Below, piece by piece: positions 44,078-54,240 of a stretch of DNA of 64,000 nucleotides (position 1 is its first letter; each line of letters opens with the position of its first letter). The notes below the pieces were generated by a model. That model was given only the letters and a program-made list of their open reading frames with translations. It was not told the origin of the DNA and made no database searches. Origin of the DNA: Mucilaginibacter sp. PAMB04168. Its GTDB lineage: Bacteria > Bacteroidota > Bacteroidia > Sphingobacteriales > Sphingobacteriaceae. Location of the stretch: NCBI RefSeq assembly GCF_039634365.2, contig NZ_CP155079.2, forward strand, positions 5,208,001 through 5,272,000, read 5' to 3'. The position numbers were made by a program, and so were the translations under genes.

Positions 44078-44424
44078 AACTATACCTAACTGTTAAAATA
44101 AATTTAGAGAGCCGCAGAAAGTATAGTGGCAGGTAAAAGCTTTATTGAGGTGTAAATGGTTAGCTCTCGTGTATTATTATATAGTGTACATGTTTTGATG
44201 ATAAATGTTTGATAATGACCTTTAACGCTTAAAACGTATGGCTATTAACAGTGTGCTTTTTGTTAAATACGAATAGCTAACATTGCTACGTTTGTAGCAA
44301 AAGGCAGGCGTGCTGCTGCTTAGACCCCCCAATGGATTTTCCCGTCAGATATTGTAAACAAAATCTGTTTCAAACTATTTAGTACCTGATAAGTTTAAAC
44401 CTATTACATTACAGCTATTACAAT
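44078..44424. other. Divergent promoter region before the Ser/Thr kinase
   Basis: 347 bases, no gene. It holds a perfect hairpin with a -7 box inside (44283-44300), a copy of the dispersed GGCAGGCGTGCTG repeat near 44304, and AT-rich DNA upstream. The leader of the kinase mRNA would be about 125 nt long. Confidence 0.5.
44283..44300 (+). promoter_or_regulatory. -7 box TACGTTTG inside a perfect inverted repeat
   Basis: TTGCTAC-GTTT-GTAGCAA; the box is at 44287-44294. A TTTG 24 nt upstream (44259-44262) could serve as -33. The palindrome may be a repressor site. Confidence 0.4.
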
Positions 44425-46104
44425 ATGGGTAAAGTGTTTACCATAACTCAGGGACTCGAAAATATGGGTGCTTTGCGAAACGGAGGCCAGGGCTCAGTTT
44501 ACAAGGCTCGTCGTATAGGCGAAATTATCGTAGCTGTAAAACTTCTGCCCACGCCCATTCATACCGAAAGTGAAGACGATAAAAATTTCAAGAACTTCAG
44601 GAATGAGGTAGAGAAATTAAAAAAAGTAAATGAGAACCCGACGCCGCATGTTGTAAAAATATTTAGTTCGGGCATTACTGAGAGTGGCTCGCTGCCCTTT
44701 ATTGAGATGGAGTTTATTGAAGGGCCAGATTTGGGCGAACTCCTAAACGCGCCTCACGATCCGGTCTTTACCATTCATGAAGTAATTAAGGTGGCCGACC
44801 AACTGGCCAGCGCCCTGAGCCATTGCCACAAGGTTGGGGTAAAGCATGGCGATGTTAAAAGCAATAACGTTAAATACAATATCCACACAGGCAATTATGT
44901 GTTGCTTGATTTTGGCCTGGCTATCATGACCGATGAGCAGCGCCGTGATAGTTTACGAAATGCGGGCGCAGTGGAGTTTATGGCACCCGAGCAAAACGAA
45001 GGCATCATGCTGCCACAAAGTGATGTTTATAGCTACGGTATCATCTTGTACGAACTGCTGGCGGGGGCAGTACCCTTCCCGTTGACGGCTAACGCACAAA
45101 CGGCGCGTAATAACATCATGATTGCGCACCTGGAAGCGCCCGTGCCCGATTTACTCGAATTGCGACAAGCCAACCTGCCCAATACCTGGGACGATCAAAA
45201 GAAGGCCTGGGAAATGCAAGTACCCGAATGGCTGTTACAAATTATTAACCGCTGCTTGCAAAAGCAACCTGCCGACCGCTTTGCCGACGGCACTGAACTT
45301 CACCAAGCTATTCTGACCCAAAACAGCGCCCTTGCCGCCAAGAGCAATACAGAAGAAGCCCTCCTGTTACAAGCCGAGAACGAAAGTCTGCAGAAGCTGT
45401 TAACCCAGGAATGTGAAAAAGCCGCGCTTTACGAGCAGGAAATAACAAAGGCCAAGCAAACTTTAGCGCAAAGCAATAACGAGCTAATGACTTTGAGAAG
45501 CGCAAGGCCGGCGACACCTAACCCGGTTGCACAGCCAACTGTTACTGCAAGCAAATCAAAAGGTATATCCGTTGCGGCTGCGTTATGGATAGGCCTTATC
45601 GTAGCTTGTTTGGGCGCATATGCCGGACATCTGTTGTTCCCTACTACAGCAAATGCCAAGCAGGAGACTCCGGTGAGCCAGACACTTGCTGTTGAAAAAA
45701 ACACTGAGCCGGTTAAAAAAACAAGTAAACCAAAAGCAAAAAAGAAAGCAGCTGTAGTTAAAGAAGATACCGCCACCGAATCTGAAGTGAAAAACGAAGT
45801 GACAGACACGGTGGCTAAAGAAGAAGAGGCTAAAACGCAGCCAAAAAAAACCATACAGCCACCTGCCAACGACCCCAAAGGAAAAGATGCTGGCAAAACC
45901 TTTACGCTCTTTGCCAGCTACGCCTATTTTCACGACCGGCCCGATGCCTCAAGTGTACGCAAGGCCAACATTAACCGCTGGAACAATGCCCGCCTCACCG
46001 CCATTGATGATATAAACGGATACATTTATGTAGTTTATAAAAACGAGCAGGGCCAGGTAAGTAAAGGCTGGCTCAATAAAAAAGATCTTATAAAGGTTAA
46101 TTAA
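44425..46104 (+). CDS. Membrane Ser/Thr protein kinase
   Basis: 559 residues. Kinase domain in 1-300: glycine loop LRNGGQGSVYKA, ATP Lys in IVAVKLL, catalytic HGDVKSNNVKYN, metal DFGL, and APEQNEGIML. Then a coiled coil, one membrane helix AAALWIGLIVACLGAYAGH near 385, a Lys/Glu-rich linker, and a ~70-residue outer domain with SH3-like pattern (FTLFASYAYFHDRPD, then SKGWLNKKDLIKV). Senses an envelope signal, perhaps cell-wall material. Compared with PknB the catalytic Arg of HRD is a Gly (HGD). Confidence 0.85.
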   Translation: MGKVFTITQGLENMGALRNGGQGSVYKARRIGEIIVAVKLLPTPIHTESEDDKNFKNFRNEVEKLKKVNENPTPHVVKIFSSGITESGSLPFIEMEFIEGPDLGELLNAPHDPVFTIHEVIKVADQLASALSHCHKVGVKHGDVKSNNVKYNIHTGNYVLLDFGLAIMTDEQRRDSLRNAGAVEFMAPEQNEGIMLPQSDVYSYGIILYELLAGAVPFPLTANAQTARNNIMIAHLEAPVPDLLELRQANLPNTWDDQKKAWEMQVPEWLLQIINRCLQKQPADRFADGTELHQAILTQNSALAAKSNTEEALLLQAENESLQKLLTQECEKAALYEQEITKAKQTLAQSNNELMTLRSARPATPNPVAQPTVTASKSKGISVAAALWIGLIVACLGAYAGHLLFPTTANAKQETPVSQTLAVEKNTEPVKKTSKPKAKKKAAVVKEDTATESEVKNEVTDTVAKEEEAKTQPKKTIQPPANDPKGKDAGKTFTLFASYAYFHDRPDASSVRKANINRWNNARLTAIDDINGYIYVVYKNEQGQVSKGWLNKKDLIKVN

Positions 46105-46125
46105 GGTCTTAACAACCTGACAGAT

Positions 46126-46386
46126 CTATCGACCTGATAGAAAGCCAACCGTTTTGGGCTCTTTAATCTCTACGGCAAACCCTTCAATGAATAACTGATC
46201 GGCTACATATTTGGGCCTTATTGAGCTTTCATCTACTTTAAAATTTTGGCCCTTAAGTTTTTCGTTGATGGCATCTATAATATCGCGGGTAATAAAGCCG
46301 CTGGTGGTGCGTAAAGTATCGTCAATGGTTTGCAGCGTTACACTTTCTACTTTGTAAGAAAACCCGATGGTGCTGGTCTTGCTCAT
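46126..46386 (-). CDS. Small hypothetical protein
   Basis: 86 residues from MSKTSTIGFSYKVESVTLQT at 46386; longer starts would cross into the rtcB-like promoter. Beta-rich, no domain known. Convergent with the kinase gene. Seen in Sphingobacteriaceae as far as I recall. Confidence 0.5.
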   Translation of the reverse strand: MSKTSTIGFSYKVESVTLQTIDDTLRTTSGFITRDIIDAINEKLKGQNFKVDESSIRPKYVADQLFIEGFAVEIKEPKTVGFLSGR

Positions 46387-46525
46387 GGTGGCTATAGATT
46401 TTAAAATGCAAGGTAAGATAATTTGCGGTTGCTTGCGTTTCCTGCCTGAATCAATTTTGTAAAGATTACGCGCGCAAAATGGCTGTTTTGTTGTTATAGT
46501 AATGGCAGCCAAAGTGTAAACCAAC

Positions 46526-47980
46526 ATGGAAAAAGAGAAGATAACCAATAGCGAGATCAGCGATTTAGGAGTTGAAGATTTGGATACAATTATCCTTTTT
46601 AGCCGGGTAGCCAACGGCTTGTTGAAGCACAAGGTGATGAACAAGCAACAAATTTTGGCCGAGCTGGAAGCCCTCATTGCCGAGCCCGAGCCTTATGCCC
46701 TTAAACGCGGCGGCAAGTTTAAAAACCTGGCCGAAAAGGTGCTGGAATTACGGCAGCAAGGCCAGCTAATTAAACCGCAACGCCCCATAAATGAACTTAA
46801 AAAGGAAATTGCTGATTTTCCGGTGTACGGCATAGAACATATCGAGGCGGGCGCCCTCAACCAGATGCGTACGGCTATACAACTCCCTATAGCCGTGGCC
46901 GGCGCTTTAATGCCCGATGCGCATCAGGGGTACGGCCTGCCCATTGGCGGCGTACTGGCCACAACGGCCAATACCATTATACCTTACGCCGTAGGTGTGG
47001 ATATTGCTTGCCGAATGTGCCTTAGCATTTTTGAACTACCTGCACATACTGTTGATGATAAAACCGACGATTTAAAAAGCATTTTACTTAAAAACACCCA
47101 CTTTGGCATGGGCAGCGAAAGTAAGTGGCATGATGACGACAGCTTGTTTGAGAAACCCGACTGGAAAGCAACCAAGCAAATACGTACGCTGAGAGACAAA
47201 GCTTATAAACAACTGGGCACATCGGGTACAGGTAACCATTTTGTAGAATGGGGAGAGCTTACCGTACAGGGCGGCGCATTAGAGGGTGTGCCGGCCGGCA
47301 ACTACCTGGCATTGCTCTCTCACTCCGGCTCACGCGGCTTTGGAGCGGGTATAGCAGGCTATTACTCTGACCTTGCCATGAAGAAAACTAAGCTGCCACC
47401 CGAGGCCAAGCACCTGGCCTGGTTGGATTTAGATAGTAATGAAGGCCAGGAATACTGGATTGCCATGAACTTGGCTGGTGATTATGCCAGCGCAAACCAT
47501 CATGAAATACACAATAAGATTGCCAAAGCCATGCAGCTGCAACCGCTGCTGCGTATTGAAAATCACCACAACTTTGCCTGGCAGGAAAGACTGGCCGATG
47601 GCACGCCGGTAATGGTACACCGCAAAGGCGCCACCCCGGCAGGCAACGGCGTATTAGGCATTATACCCGGTAGCATGAGTACGCCCGGCTTTGTGGTACG
47701 TGGCAAGGGTAATGCGCAGTCTATCAACTCAGCATCGCACGGTGCGGGTAGGTTAATGAGCCGCAATGCTGCCTTTAAAACAATAAAGCGCGATCTGGTA
47801 ACGGCAGAGCTGCTGGAAAAAAAGATAACCCTCGTGGGGGCAGACCTTGACGAAGCGCCTATGGTGTACAAAAATATCCATGCCGTAATGGAAGCCCAGC
47901 ATAACTTGGTCGACGTACTGGCAAAGTTCCAGCCCCGCATTGTGCGTATGGCTGATGCCAAAGAAAGACCAGAAGATTAA
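46526..47980 (+). CDS. RtcB-family RNA ligase
   Basis: 484 residues. Metal-binding GVDIACRM near residue 157 keeps the Cys, GTSGTGNHFVEWG near 236, HSGSRGFG near 272, ENHHNFAW near 347 and SASHGAGR near 410, whose His is the GMP-accepting residue. RtcB joins 2',3'-cyclic phosphate to 5'-OH ends of RNA with GTP and Mn. The first ~80 residues form an extra helical region not in E. coli RtcB. Confidence 0.87.
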   Translation: MEKEKITNSEISDLGVEDLDTIILFSRVANGLLKHKVMNKQQILAELEALIAEPEPYALKRGGKFKNLAEKVLELRQQGQLIKPQRPINELKKEIADFPVYGIEHIEAGALNQMRTAIQLPIAVAGALMPDAHQGYGLPIGGVLATTANTIIPYAVGVDIACRMCLSIFELPAHTVDDKTDDLKSILLKNTHFGMGSESKWHDDDSLFEKPDWKATKQIRTLRDKAYKQLGTSGTGNHFVEWGELTVQGGALEGVPAGNYLALLSHSGSRGFGAGIAGYYSDLAMKKTKLPPEAKHLAWLDLDSNEGQEYWIAMNLAGDYASANHHEIHNKIAKAMQLQPLLRIENHHNFAWQERLADGTPVMVHRKGATPAGNGVLGIIPGSMSTPGFVVRGKGNAQSINSASHGAGRLMSRNAAFKTIKRDLVTAELLEKKITLVGADLDEAPMVYKNIHAVMEAQHNLVDVLAKFQPRIVRMADAKERPED

Positions 47981-48215
47981 TTTGATTTAAGCTAACTTTT
48001 TTAACCTATCTTAAGGTAATTACCGCTCCTTTATAATAGTCGTCTAACTTGCCAGTAACTGTTTCTCAGGCGAGATACGCTATGTATCTTAAAATCCGAT
48101 ACTGCATATGGCTGGTAAAGCTCGCTTAGGCAAATTCACGCTGGTTTCCAACTTTAAACCAATGTCCTGGTTGAAAATCAGCGAAAAAGTGTTGTGCTTT
48201 GACCAAATAAACCGG

Positions 48216-50048
48216 TTAGCTTTTTCCAACCAGCTTATTGAGCATTTGCTGCTGGGTTTGCGAAACGGTTGCGGTAGGCGCCAAATAGTTTTTCAGTTTA
48301 AAATGGCCGTCAAATATCTTGCCTTGCAATACCTGTTGCTTGCCGTCGCGTAGCACAGTTATGCTAATTTCAGGATGATCAGTATTGGTATTGAAGTATT
48401 TATCCCAAATATCGTCTATGGTTTCGGCCGATACCACCACATCGTCAATCTTCAGAAACGTATCGCCTTCCTTCACACCTAACGGGTTTTTATCAACGCC
48501 AGTAAATACAAATGCTTTATTGGCCTCTTCATATTTTAAGCCCATCTTTCCAGGATAAAAAGCAGCTACATCTTTGGACGGTTGGTAGTCATAACCCAGC
48601 CGATTAAAATATTCGCTATAAGGCAGCGGCTGGCTGCCAATAATGTATTTATCGATGAACTGCCTTACATCGGGGTGTGAGGCGGCTACAAAATCATCAA
48701 AAAGCTGGTTGTCATCAAAGGGTTTATTGGGGCCATACTTTTGAGTAAGCGTGAGCATCACCTGCTTCAGGTCTTTAGTGCCTTCAGTCCGTTCACGTAT
48801 CAGCACATCCAGCAACAGGGCAATGAGTGCCCCCCTATTGTACACACTGCTGTATTTTTTCTGAAAGCTGTCTTCCATCACCCGGCGGCTCATTTCCGTC
48901 ATCGAAAAATCGCCAAACTCTTCTGCCTGGTTTATCTTGTTGCGCATTTCCTCAAAAAACTTCTTTTGTGTTATCAGTCCGTTTTGCAACTGTATAAGCT
49001 GCGCAAAATATTCGGTTACACCTTCGTACAGCCACAAATGCTGCGACATTACCGGTTCGGTGAAGTTGAAGTTCTCAATTTCGTTGCTATGCAGGTTGAG
49101 GGGCGTTAGTATATGCAAAAACTCGTGGCCCGATACATCGTGTACCATCGAAATTAAGTCCTTTTCAAAAGCCACCTCGGGCAAGTAGTAAAGCGATGAA
49201 TAATTATGTTCCAGCGCACCATAGCCGCCTTCGCCGCCCTTACGATCAGTCAGGGCTTTTTTGGGGTCTTCAAAATAAAACAAAAACTGGTATGATTTTA
49301 CCGGCAAGCCATTAAAGAATTTGGTTAGCGCAGCCGAAAGCGGTTTTAAATAACCAGCAACCTGAGCGGCCTTCACTTTCCCTGTGGCCGAATAAACCGA
49401 CACATTAATTTGGCTGTTGCCGGCATTAAAGGAAACTGTGTCGGGCCGTGCATAAATAACCGGGTTATCGGCCAGGTATACATAGTTCTTGGCGGTGAGC
49501 ACGTCTTGCGTAGTGGAGGTATGCGTTACATCAAGGTGTGTTGCTCCATAAAACTCGGCAGGCTTGGTTACTGTTATTTCATAGGGCAAGTTGCTTAGGC
49601 CCTCAAAGTAACCATAAAAAGCATGGTTATTCATCACCACATTAGTGCCCGCTTCGATGTTGGAACCGCCCGGCTGAAAAATAAAGTCACTGTGCTTGGT
49701 ATCCCAGGTATCATCAACCAGGTAACTAATTTTTGCCAGTTCGCTGGCGTTACTAATGCGGAATTGGTTGGCGCCTAGCTTTTCGGTCTTTAATTTTTTA
49801 CCATCCTTACTAAACGCAGCAAAGCTGCTTACAAAACGGCCATAATCCTTACGGGCGTACGATCCGGGTATGGCTTTAGGGAACGAGAATACAGCATTTT
49901 GCTGGGTTATAACTGGTGTTTTTAAGGTAACGGCCACCTTATCGTTCTGAATATTGGCAATATCAACCGCGTACTGGTATTTCTCTTGCGCATGCGCAGC
50001 AACGGCCATACCGGCCCAAATAGCCAGTGCCGAAAATAGTATCCTCAT
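48216..50048 (-). CDS. M61-family aminopeptidase with PDZ domain
   Basis: 610 residues. Signal peptide (MRILFSALAIWAGMAVAAHA). Zinc motif HEFLH in VSGHEFLHILTPLNLHS near residue 308 with a Glu further on, then a PDZ-like end with GVKEGDTFLKIDDVVV. M61 peptidases (glycyl aminopeptidase type) trim N-termini. Probably periplasmic. Confidence 0.85.
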   Translation of the reverse strand: MRILFSALAIWAGMAVAAHAQEKYQYAVDIANIQNDKVAVTLKTPVITQQNAVFSFPKAIPGSYARKDYGRFVSSFAAFSKDGKKLKTEKLGANQFRISNASELAKISYLVDDTWDTKHSDFIFQPGGSNIEAGTNVVMNNHAFYGYFEGLSNLPYEITVTKPAEFYGATHLDVTHTSTTQDVLTAKNYVYLADNPVIYARPDTVSFNAGNSQINVSVYSATGKVKAAQVAGYLKPLSAALTKFFNGLPVKSYQFLFYFEDPKKALTDRKGGEGGYGALEHNYSSLYYLPEVAFEKDLISMVHDVSGHEFLHILTPLNLHSNEIENFNFTEPVMSQHLWLYEGVTEYFAQLIQLQNGLITQKKFFEEMRNKINQAEEFGDFSMTEMSRRVMEDSFQKKYSSVYNRGALIALLLDVLIRERTEGTKDLKQVMLTLTQKYGPNKPFDDNQLFDDFVAASHPDVRQFIDKYIIGSQPLPYSEYFNRLGYDYQPSKDVAAFYPGKMGLKYEEANKAFVFTGVDKNPLGVKEGDTFLKIDDVVVSAETIDDIWDKYFNTNTDHPEISITVLRDGKQQVLQGKIFDGHFKLKNYLAPTATVSQTQQQMLNKLVGKS

Positions 50049-50174
50049 GATAGTAAGTAAAGTTTTCTGGCATTAATATACACATTAGCTCCGAATCTGC
50101 AAGTTGCATGTTGTACGCCGTATACCCGTTGTTAGTTGCTCTTCTGTTTACGAGCGTTTAAACACCTGTAATGG

Positions 50175-52457
50175 TTATTGTATAGGCGTATGCTCTAAAA
50201 AGTTGTGCCACTGTTGCAGCTTATCCATCAGCTCTTCCACTTTTACCGGTTTGCTGATGTAATCGTTCATACCCGCCAGCAAGCATTCCTCACGGTCGCC
50301 CTGCATGGTATTGGCAGTAAGCGCAATAATAACCGGCTGATGCCCCAGCGCTTTGCGGATAACCACGGTTGCTTCCAGGCCATCCATGTCGGGCATTTGC
50401 ATGTCCATTAAGATTAAATCGTACGTATTTTTGCGGCAGGCTGCAACGGCTTCAAGGCCATTTTCTACGACCTGGGGCTGGTAACCCAGCTTGCCCAAAA
50501 TGTGCATAATCACATTCTGATTAATCTTATTATCTTCTGCAATAAGTATACGGAGTGGGTTGCGCTCGCCAAAATCAGGAGAAAGGCGGCTCTTGGTGGT
50601 TTTCTCCTCGTTTACAGGCTGAGCTTTCAGGTGCAGGCTGTTAAATACATAACGGCTCAAATCATCCTGCTTTATGGGTTTGTTTAGAATATAGCTAAAC
50701 AAACTTGCATGCTGCCGGGCATGTTCATCGCCTATGGAGCTGAGCAGGATAATAGGAATGCCAGGGTATTGCTGCTTAACCTGCTGAGCCAGTTGTACGC
50801 CGTCCATATCAGGCATTTGTGCATCGGTAATAATAAGGTCAGGTTTCAGACCCCCTTTCAGCATATCCACCGCCTCATGGCCTGATTGTACAATTACCGG
50901 CACCAGCTTCCAGTTTTCGAGCTGGTTCTTAAGGATGGCCCTGTTGGTGGCATGGTCATCAATTACCAGTACTTTTTTTCCAGCCTGATCGCCCATGAAA
51001 TGGGTTACCGTTGGTTTTAATTCTTTAGTACCGGCGCTGGTTTGTATGGTAAACGTAAAGGCAGATCCTTTGCCGGGTGTACTCTGCACCGAAATGCTGC
51101 CACCCATTAAACCCGCCAGCTTTTCACAAATTACCAGCCCAAGACCTGTACCGCCGTATTTGCGTGTGGTTGAGGAATCGACTTGTGTAAATGCCTTAAA
51201 CAGGCGGTCAATTTTTTCGGGCGGGATGCCAATGCCGGTGTCTTTAACTTCAAAACTGAGGGAAATGGTGCCATCATTAGCCTTGTTAGTCAGCGCTGCC
51301 TTAACCACTACCTCGCCGTGTGTAGTAAACTTAAGCGCGTTACTTACCAGGTTGGTTAAAATCTGCTGCAAGCGTACTTTATCAGCTACAATTTGTGCAG
51401 GCACGTGGCGGTCAATAATATAGGCCAGCTCAATACCTTTTTGCGAGGCTTGTTTACTGAACATGTCCAGCACATCCTCAATACAGTAAAACAAGTTAAA
51501 ATCCTCTCGCTCCAGCTCCATGCTGCCAGCCTCAATCTTCGAGAAATCGAGAATGTTGTTGATAAGTACCAGCAAGTTTTCGCCACAATTATTAATAGTG
51601 TCGGTATAGGTACGCTGCTGCTCGGTTAAGGCCGTTTCGGCCAGCAGGCCCGACATGCCAATTACCCCATTCATAGGTGTACGTATCTCATGGCTCATCA
51701 TGGCCAGGAAAATGCTTTTGGCCTGATTAGCTTTCTCAGCTTCCTGGCGGGCCTCGTCGGCCTCATGGCGGGCCATTTCGAGTTCCTGGTTACTTTGCAA
51801 CAACTTTTTATTGTATACCGCCAGTGCCTCTTCGCGCTGCTTAATCTCTTCTATTAATACCGCTTCTTTCTGCAGCTCGCCCAACTTAATAGCTTGCTTA
51901 AGCTGCGCAGTACCATATTTTTTTAGCTGATAAGCCCACAAGCCGCTAATGTAAAAGATGATGCAGGTTAATAAGAGGTGTATGATTATTGTTTGCAGGT
52001 CGAATGAATCGAGCTGGGTTACATACATACCTTCAATGCCCTGGTTTTGCAGGTACCCAAAGGTAGCATGATGTAAGCCCACAACCACGAAAACCGGTAT
52101 CTGCAGCTTCCAGTTCTGGTAAGTGATGAGTACGGCGCTGCCAATAAATGCAAAAAAGTGCATCTCGAACATGCCATGCATCTGGTAAATAAATTGCGCC
52201 ATAAAAATACCCAGCACCGCACTGAGCACATACTGGTACAGATCAGATTTAGGCAACGCTATTTTTACCGAGTAATAGGCAGTTAAGCATAGCCCGGTAA
52301 TACATATGGCCATTACCCAGGTATCGTAATAAGCAGCCAGCCCCAATCCGGTTAGCGCATAGGCAACCAGAAAATAATCCATTAACCGGTCCGAACGTTC
52401 TTTCACTTCGGCCTGCAAGGCATATTTATAGGTTTGATAATCGTTATTGGGCTGCAT
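50175..52457 (-). CDS. Hybrid sensor histidine kinase with two receivers
   Basis: 760 residues from MQPNNDYQTYKYALQAEVKE at 52457, overlapping the upstream gene by 14 nt. Six membrane helices in 1-195, a coiled coil, HisKA with the His in MMSHEIRTPMNG, ATPase with GTGLGLVI, receiver 1 (LVIDDHATN ... LIITDAQMPDMDG) and receiver 2 (LIAEDNKIN ... LILMDMQMPDMDG). No output domain, so the signal passes to another protein. Confidence 0.88.
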   Translation of the reverse strand: MQPNNDYQTYKYALQAEVKERSDRLMDYFLVAYALTGLGLAAYYDTWVMAICITGLCLTAYYSVKIALPKSDLYQYVLSAVLGIFMAQFIYQMHGMFEMHFFAFIGSAVLITYQNWKLQIPVFVVVGLHHATFGYLQNQGIEGMYVTQLDSFDLQTIIIHLLLTCIIFYISGLWAYQLKKYGTAQLKQAIKLGELQKEAVLIEEIKQREEALAVYNKKLLQSNQELEMARHEADEARQEAEKANQAKSIFLAMMSHEIRTPMNGVIGMSGLLAETALTEQQRTYTDTINNCGENLLVLINNILDFSKIEAGSMELEREDFNLFYCIEDVLDMFSKQASQKGIELAYIIDRHVPAQIVADKVRLQQILTNLVSNALKFTTHGEVVVKAALTNKANDGTISLSFEVKDTGIGIPPEKIDRLFKAFTQVDSSTTRKYGGTGLGLVICEKLAGLMGGSISVQSTPGKGSAFTFTIQTSAGTKELKPTVTHFMGDQAGKKVLVIDDHATNRAILKNQLENWKLVPVIVQSGHEAVDMLKGGLKPDLIITDAQMPDMDGVQLAQQVKQQYPGIPIILLSSIGDEHARQHASLFSYILNKPIKQDDLSRYVFNSLHLKAQPVNEEKTTKSRLSPDFGERNPLRILIAEDNKINQNVIMHILGKLGYQPQVVENGLEAVAACRKNTYDLILMDMQMPDMDGLEATVVIRKALGHQPVIIALTANTMQGDREECLLAGMNDYISKPVKVEELMDKLQQWHNFLEHTPIQ

Positions 52458-53052
52458 ACGTACTATTGTTATTGGCCAAACGGCACCCATAAGCGGTGGT
52501 AGACAATGGGTTGTTAAGCACCGGCAGACCATGCAGGAGGTTTTCTAATGCCATGCGTGCATACTCGGTTTTTTTGTTAGTGCAGTAACGGCTGCTGTTG
52601 TAATTGCCCCGGTAATAAAGCTGCCGGTTTGCTTTCAACAACACCGCCTGCGGGGTGGAATATACGCCACACGCAGTAGCCAGCGTCTTATCTGCAATTA
52701 CGGGTATCTGCAAATCAAACTTATCCTGTATCTGCTGTGCGGTATAAGGTTTCGCGGTAACCAGTACAAGCGCAAAATCAACACTATTATGATATTGTTT
52801 AATTAACGATTTTACGTGCTGCAGGTTAAAGCGTGAGCATGGACAGTCGGGATTAAAAAAGTGCAGCAGTACCGGCTTCTGCCCTGTTAAATTTAAACCA
52901 GAAGTTAAGTGGATGAACGTACCGCTTTTTACCGTTTTGTAACCGTTGGGCACGGGTGTAGGCAAACTATAACGGTATTGGTTGTACCAAAATAAAGCGC
53001 CTATGGTAAATACCAATATCACCAGCCAAAAACTAATCAACAGCTTTTTCAT
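52444..53052 (-). CDS. Thioredoxin-fold membrane-anchored protein
   Basis: 202 residues. One N-terminal membrane helix, then a thioredoxin-like domain with the redox motif NPDCPCSRF near residue 72 (CPC) and the cis-Pro in VYSTPQAVLL. Several Cys near the end. Probably a periplasmic disulphide or redox partner. Overlaps the hybrid kinase gene by 14 nt, so the two are likely coupled. Confidence 0.75.
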   Translation of the reverse strand: MKKLLISFWLVILVFTIGALFWYNQYRYSLPTPVPNGYKTVKSGTFIHLTSGLNLTGQKPVLLHFFNPDCPCSRFNLQHVKSLIKQYHNSVDFALVLVTAKPYTAQQIQDKFDLQIPVIADKTLATACGVYSTPQAVLLKANRQLYYRGNYNSSRYCTNKKTEYARMALENLLHGLPVLNNPLSTTAYGCRLANNNSTYAAQ

Positions 53053-53382
53053 TTAAATAAGGAAAATAACGGCTAGAAAAAGAAAAACACACTTTTTTAT
53101 ACCGTCGCTTCAAAAAAGCGGATAAGCTATATTACGAAATTTTTATGATTATTATTCGTTTTAAAAAGGCAATATTACTCCTAAAAAGAATATTTCTACA
53201 CGGTTAAAAATTACCTTTACCATAACGAAATGGCGAAACAGCACCACTTTGTGCAAAAAGAGAAGCAAAATGTGTTAAAATTTACATAATACTAGTAAAC
53301 CATTTGCAGGTATGTTGCTTAATCGTGTGATGTAAAAGCGTAACTTTACGTCGTCGCCCACTAATGCATTGCCGTAATTAAT
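53053..53382. other. AT-rich divergent promoter region
   Basis: 330 bases with no gene. A short palindrome CGTAACTTTACG lies at 53339-53350, and TAACTTTA in it is a weak -7 match for the phosphatase gene. Nothing else clear. Confidence 0.4.
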
Positions 53383-54123
53383 ATGTTTGGATTATTTAGC
53401 AGAAGCAAAAAACAACCACAGGAAACTTTCGACTACAGCTTTGTTTCGGTTGATATGCACTCGCATATACTGCCGGGCATTGATGATGGTGCACAAACGG
53501 TAGAAGATTCGGTTTTACTGATACGGGAAATGATGAGCGTGGGCATAAAAAAAATAATTGCCACGCCGCACATCATGGCCGATTATTATAAGAATAACGC
53601 CACAACCATTAATGATGCCCTCAACCGCTTAAATGATCATTTACAGACCGAAGGCATTGAGATACCTATACAGGCCGCTGCCGAGCATTACTTTGATGAG
53701 TTTTTTGTAAAACTGATTGATAATAACGAATTAATGCTTATCAATAACCAGTTTGTTTTATTTGAACTGGCCTTTACCAGCAAACCGCCTAATTTAATTC
53801 ATACCGTACAACGAATAACCGATAAAGGACTTACACCCATATTGGCCCATCCGGAGCGCTATCCGTACCTTACCCTTAGTGAGGTGGAAAGCTTGCGCAG
53901 CTGGGGATGCCGTATCCAAACTAACACCATTGCTTTAACCGGCTACTATGGTAAAGAGGTTAAAAAAAGCGCCGAGGCTTTGGTTGATGAAGGATTTATT
54001 GATTACATATCAAGCGATATGCACCACCCGCGTCATGCTCTGGCGCTCAAAAACACCTTAAAAATGCCTTATCTGCAAAAGCTGAAAGATGGAGGCAAGC
54101 TCCTGAATCTTGAACTGCTTTAA
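53383..54123 (+). CDS. Tyrosine-protein phosphatase, CpsB/YwqE-like
   Basis: 246 residues, PHP-fold: VDMHSHILPGIDDGAQ near residue 25, IATPHIM near 62, HYFDEFF, LAHPERYPYL near 155, and SDMHHP near 215 with metal-binding His and Asp. CpsB-type enzymes dephosphorylate BY-kinases and so control capsule or exopolysaccharide export. It is apart from the Wzc-like gene at 42-44 kb. Confidence 0.85.
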   Translation: MFGLFSRSKKQPQETFDYSFVSVDMHSHILPGIDDGAQTVEDSVLLIREMMSVGIKKIIATPHIMADYYKNNATTINDALNRLNDHLQTEGIEIPIQAAAEHYFDEFFVKLIDNNELMLINNQFVLFELAFTSKPPNLIHTVQRITDKGLTPILAHPERYPYLTLSEVESLRSWGCRIQTNTIALTGYYGKEVKKSAEALVDEGFIDYISSDMHHPRHALALKNTLKMPYLQKLKDGGKLLNLELL

Positions 54124-54240
54124 GCCTTACCGCACTGCTTTTTTAAATCGATTGCTTTTCTGGAATCAGTATAAATAAGCTTTTAATGCACACCCTTTTA
54201 TAAAAAACAGGTAGCTTGGTATAGATAATCCAAGTACCTT

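Noticed and set aside
45429..45896. 155-codon minus ORF rich in Ser, Phe and Val
   Set aside because: It is the mirror of the Lys/Glu-rich linker of the Ser/Thr kinase.
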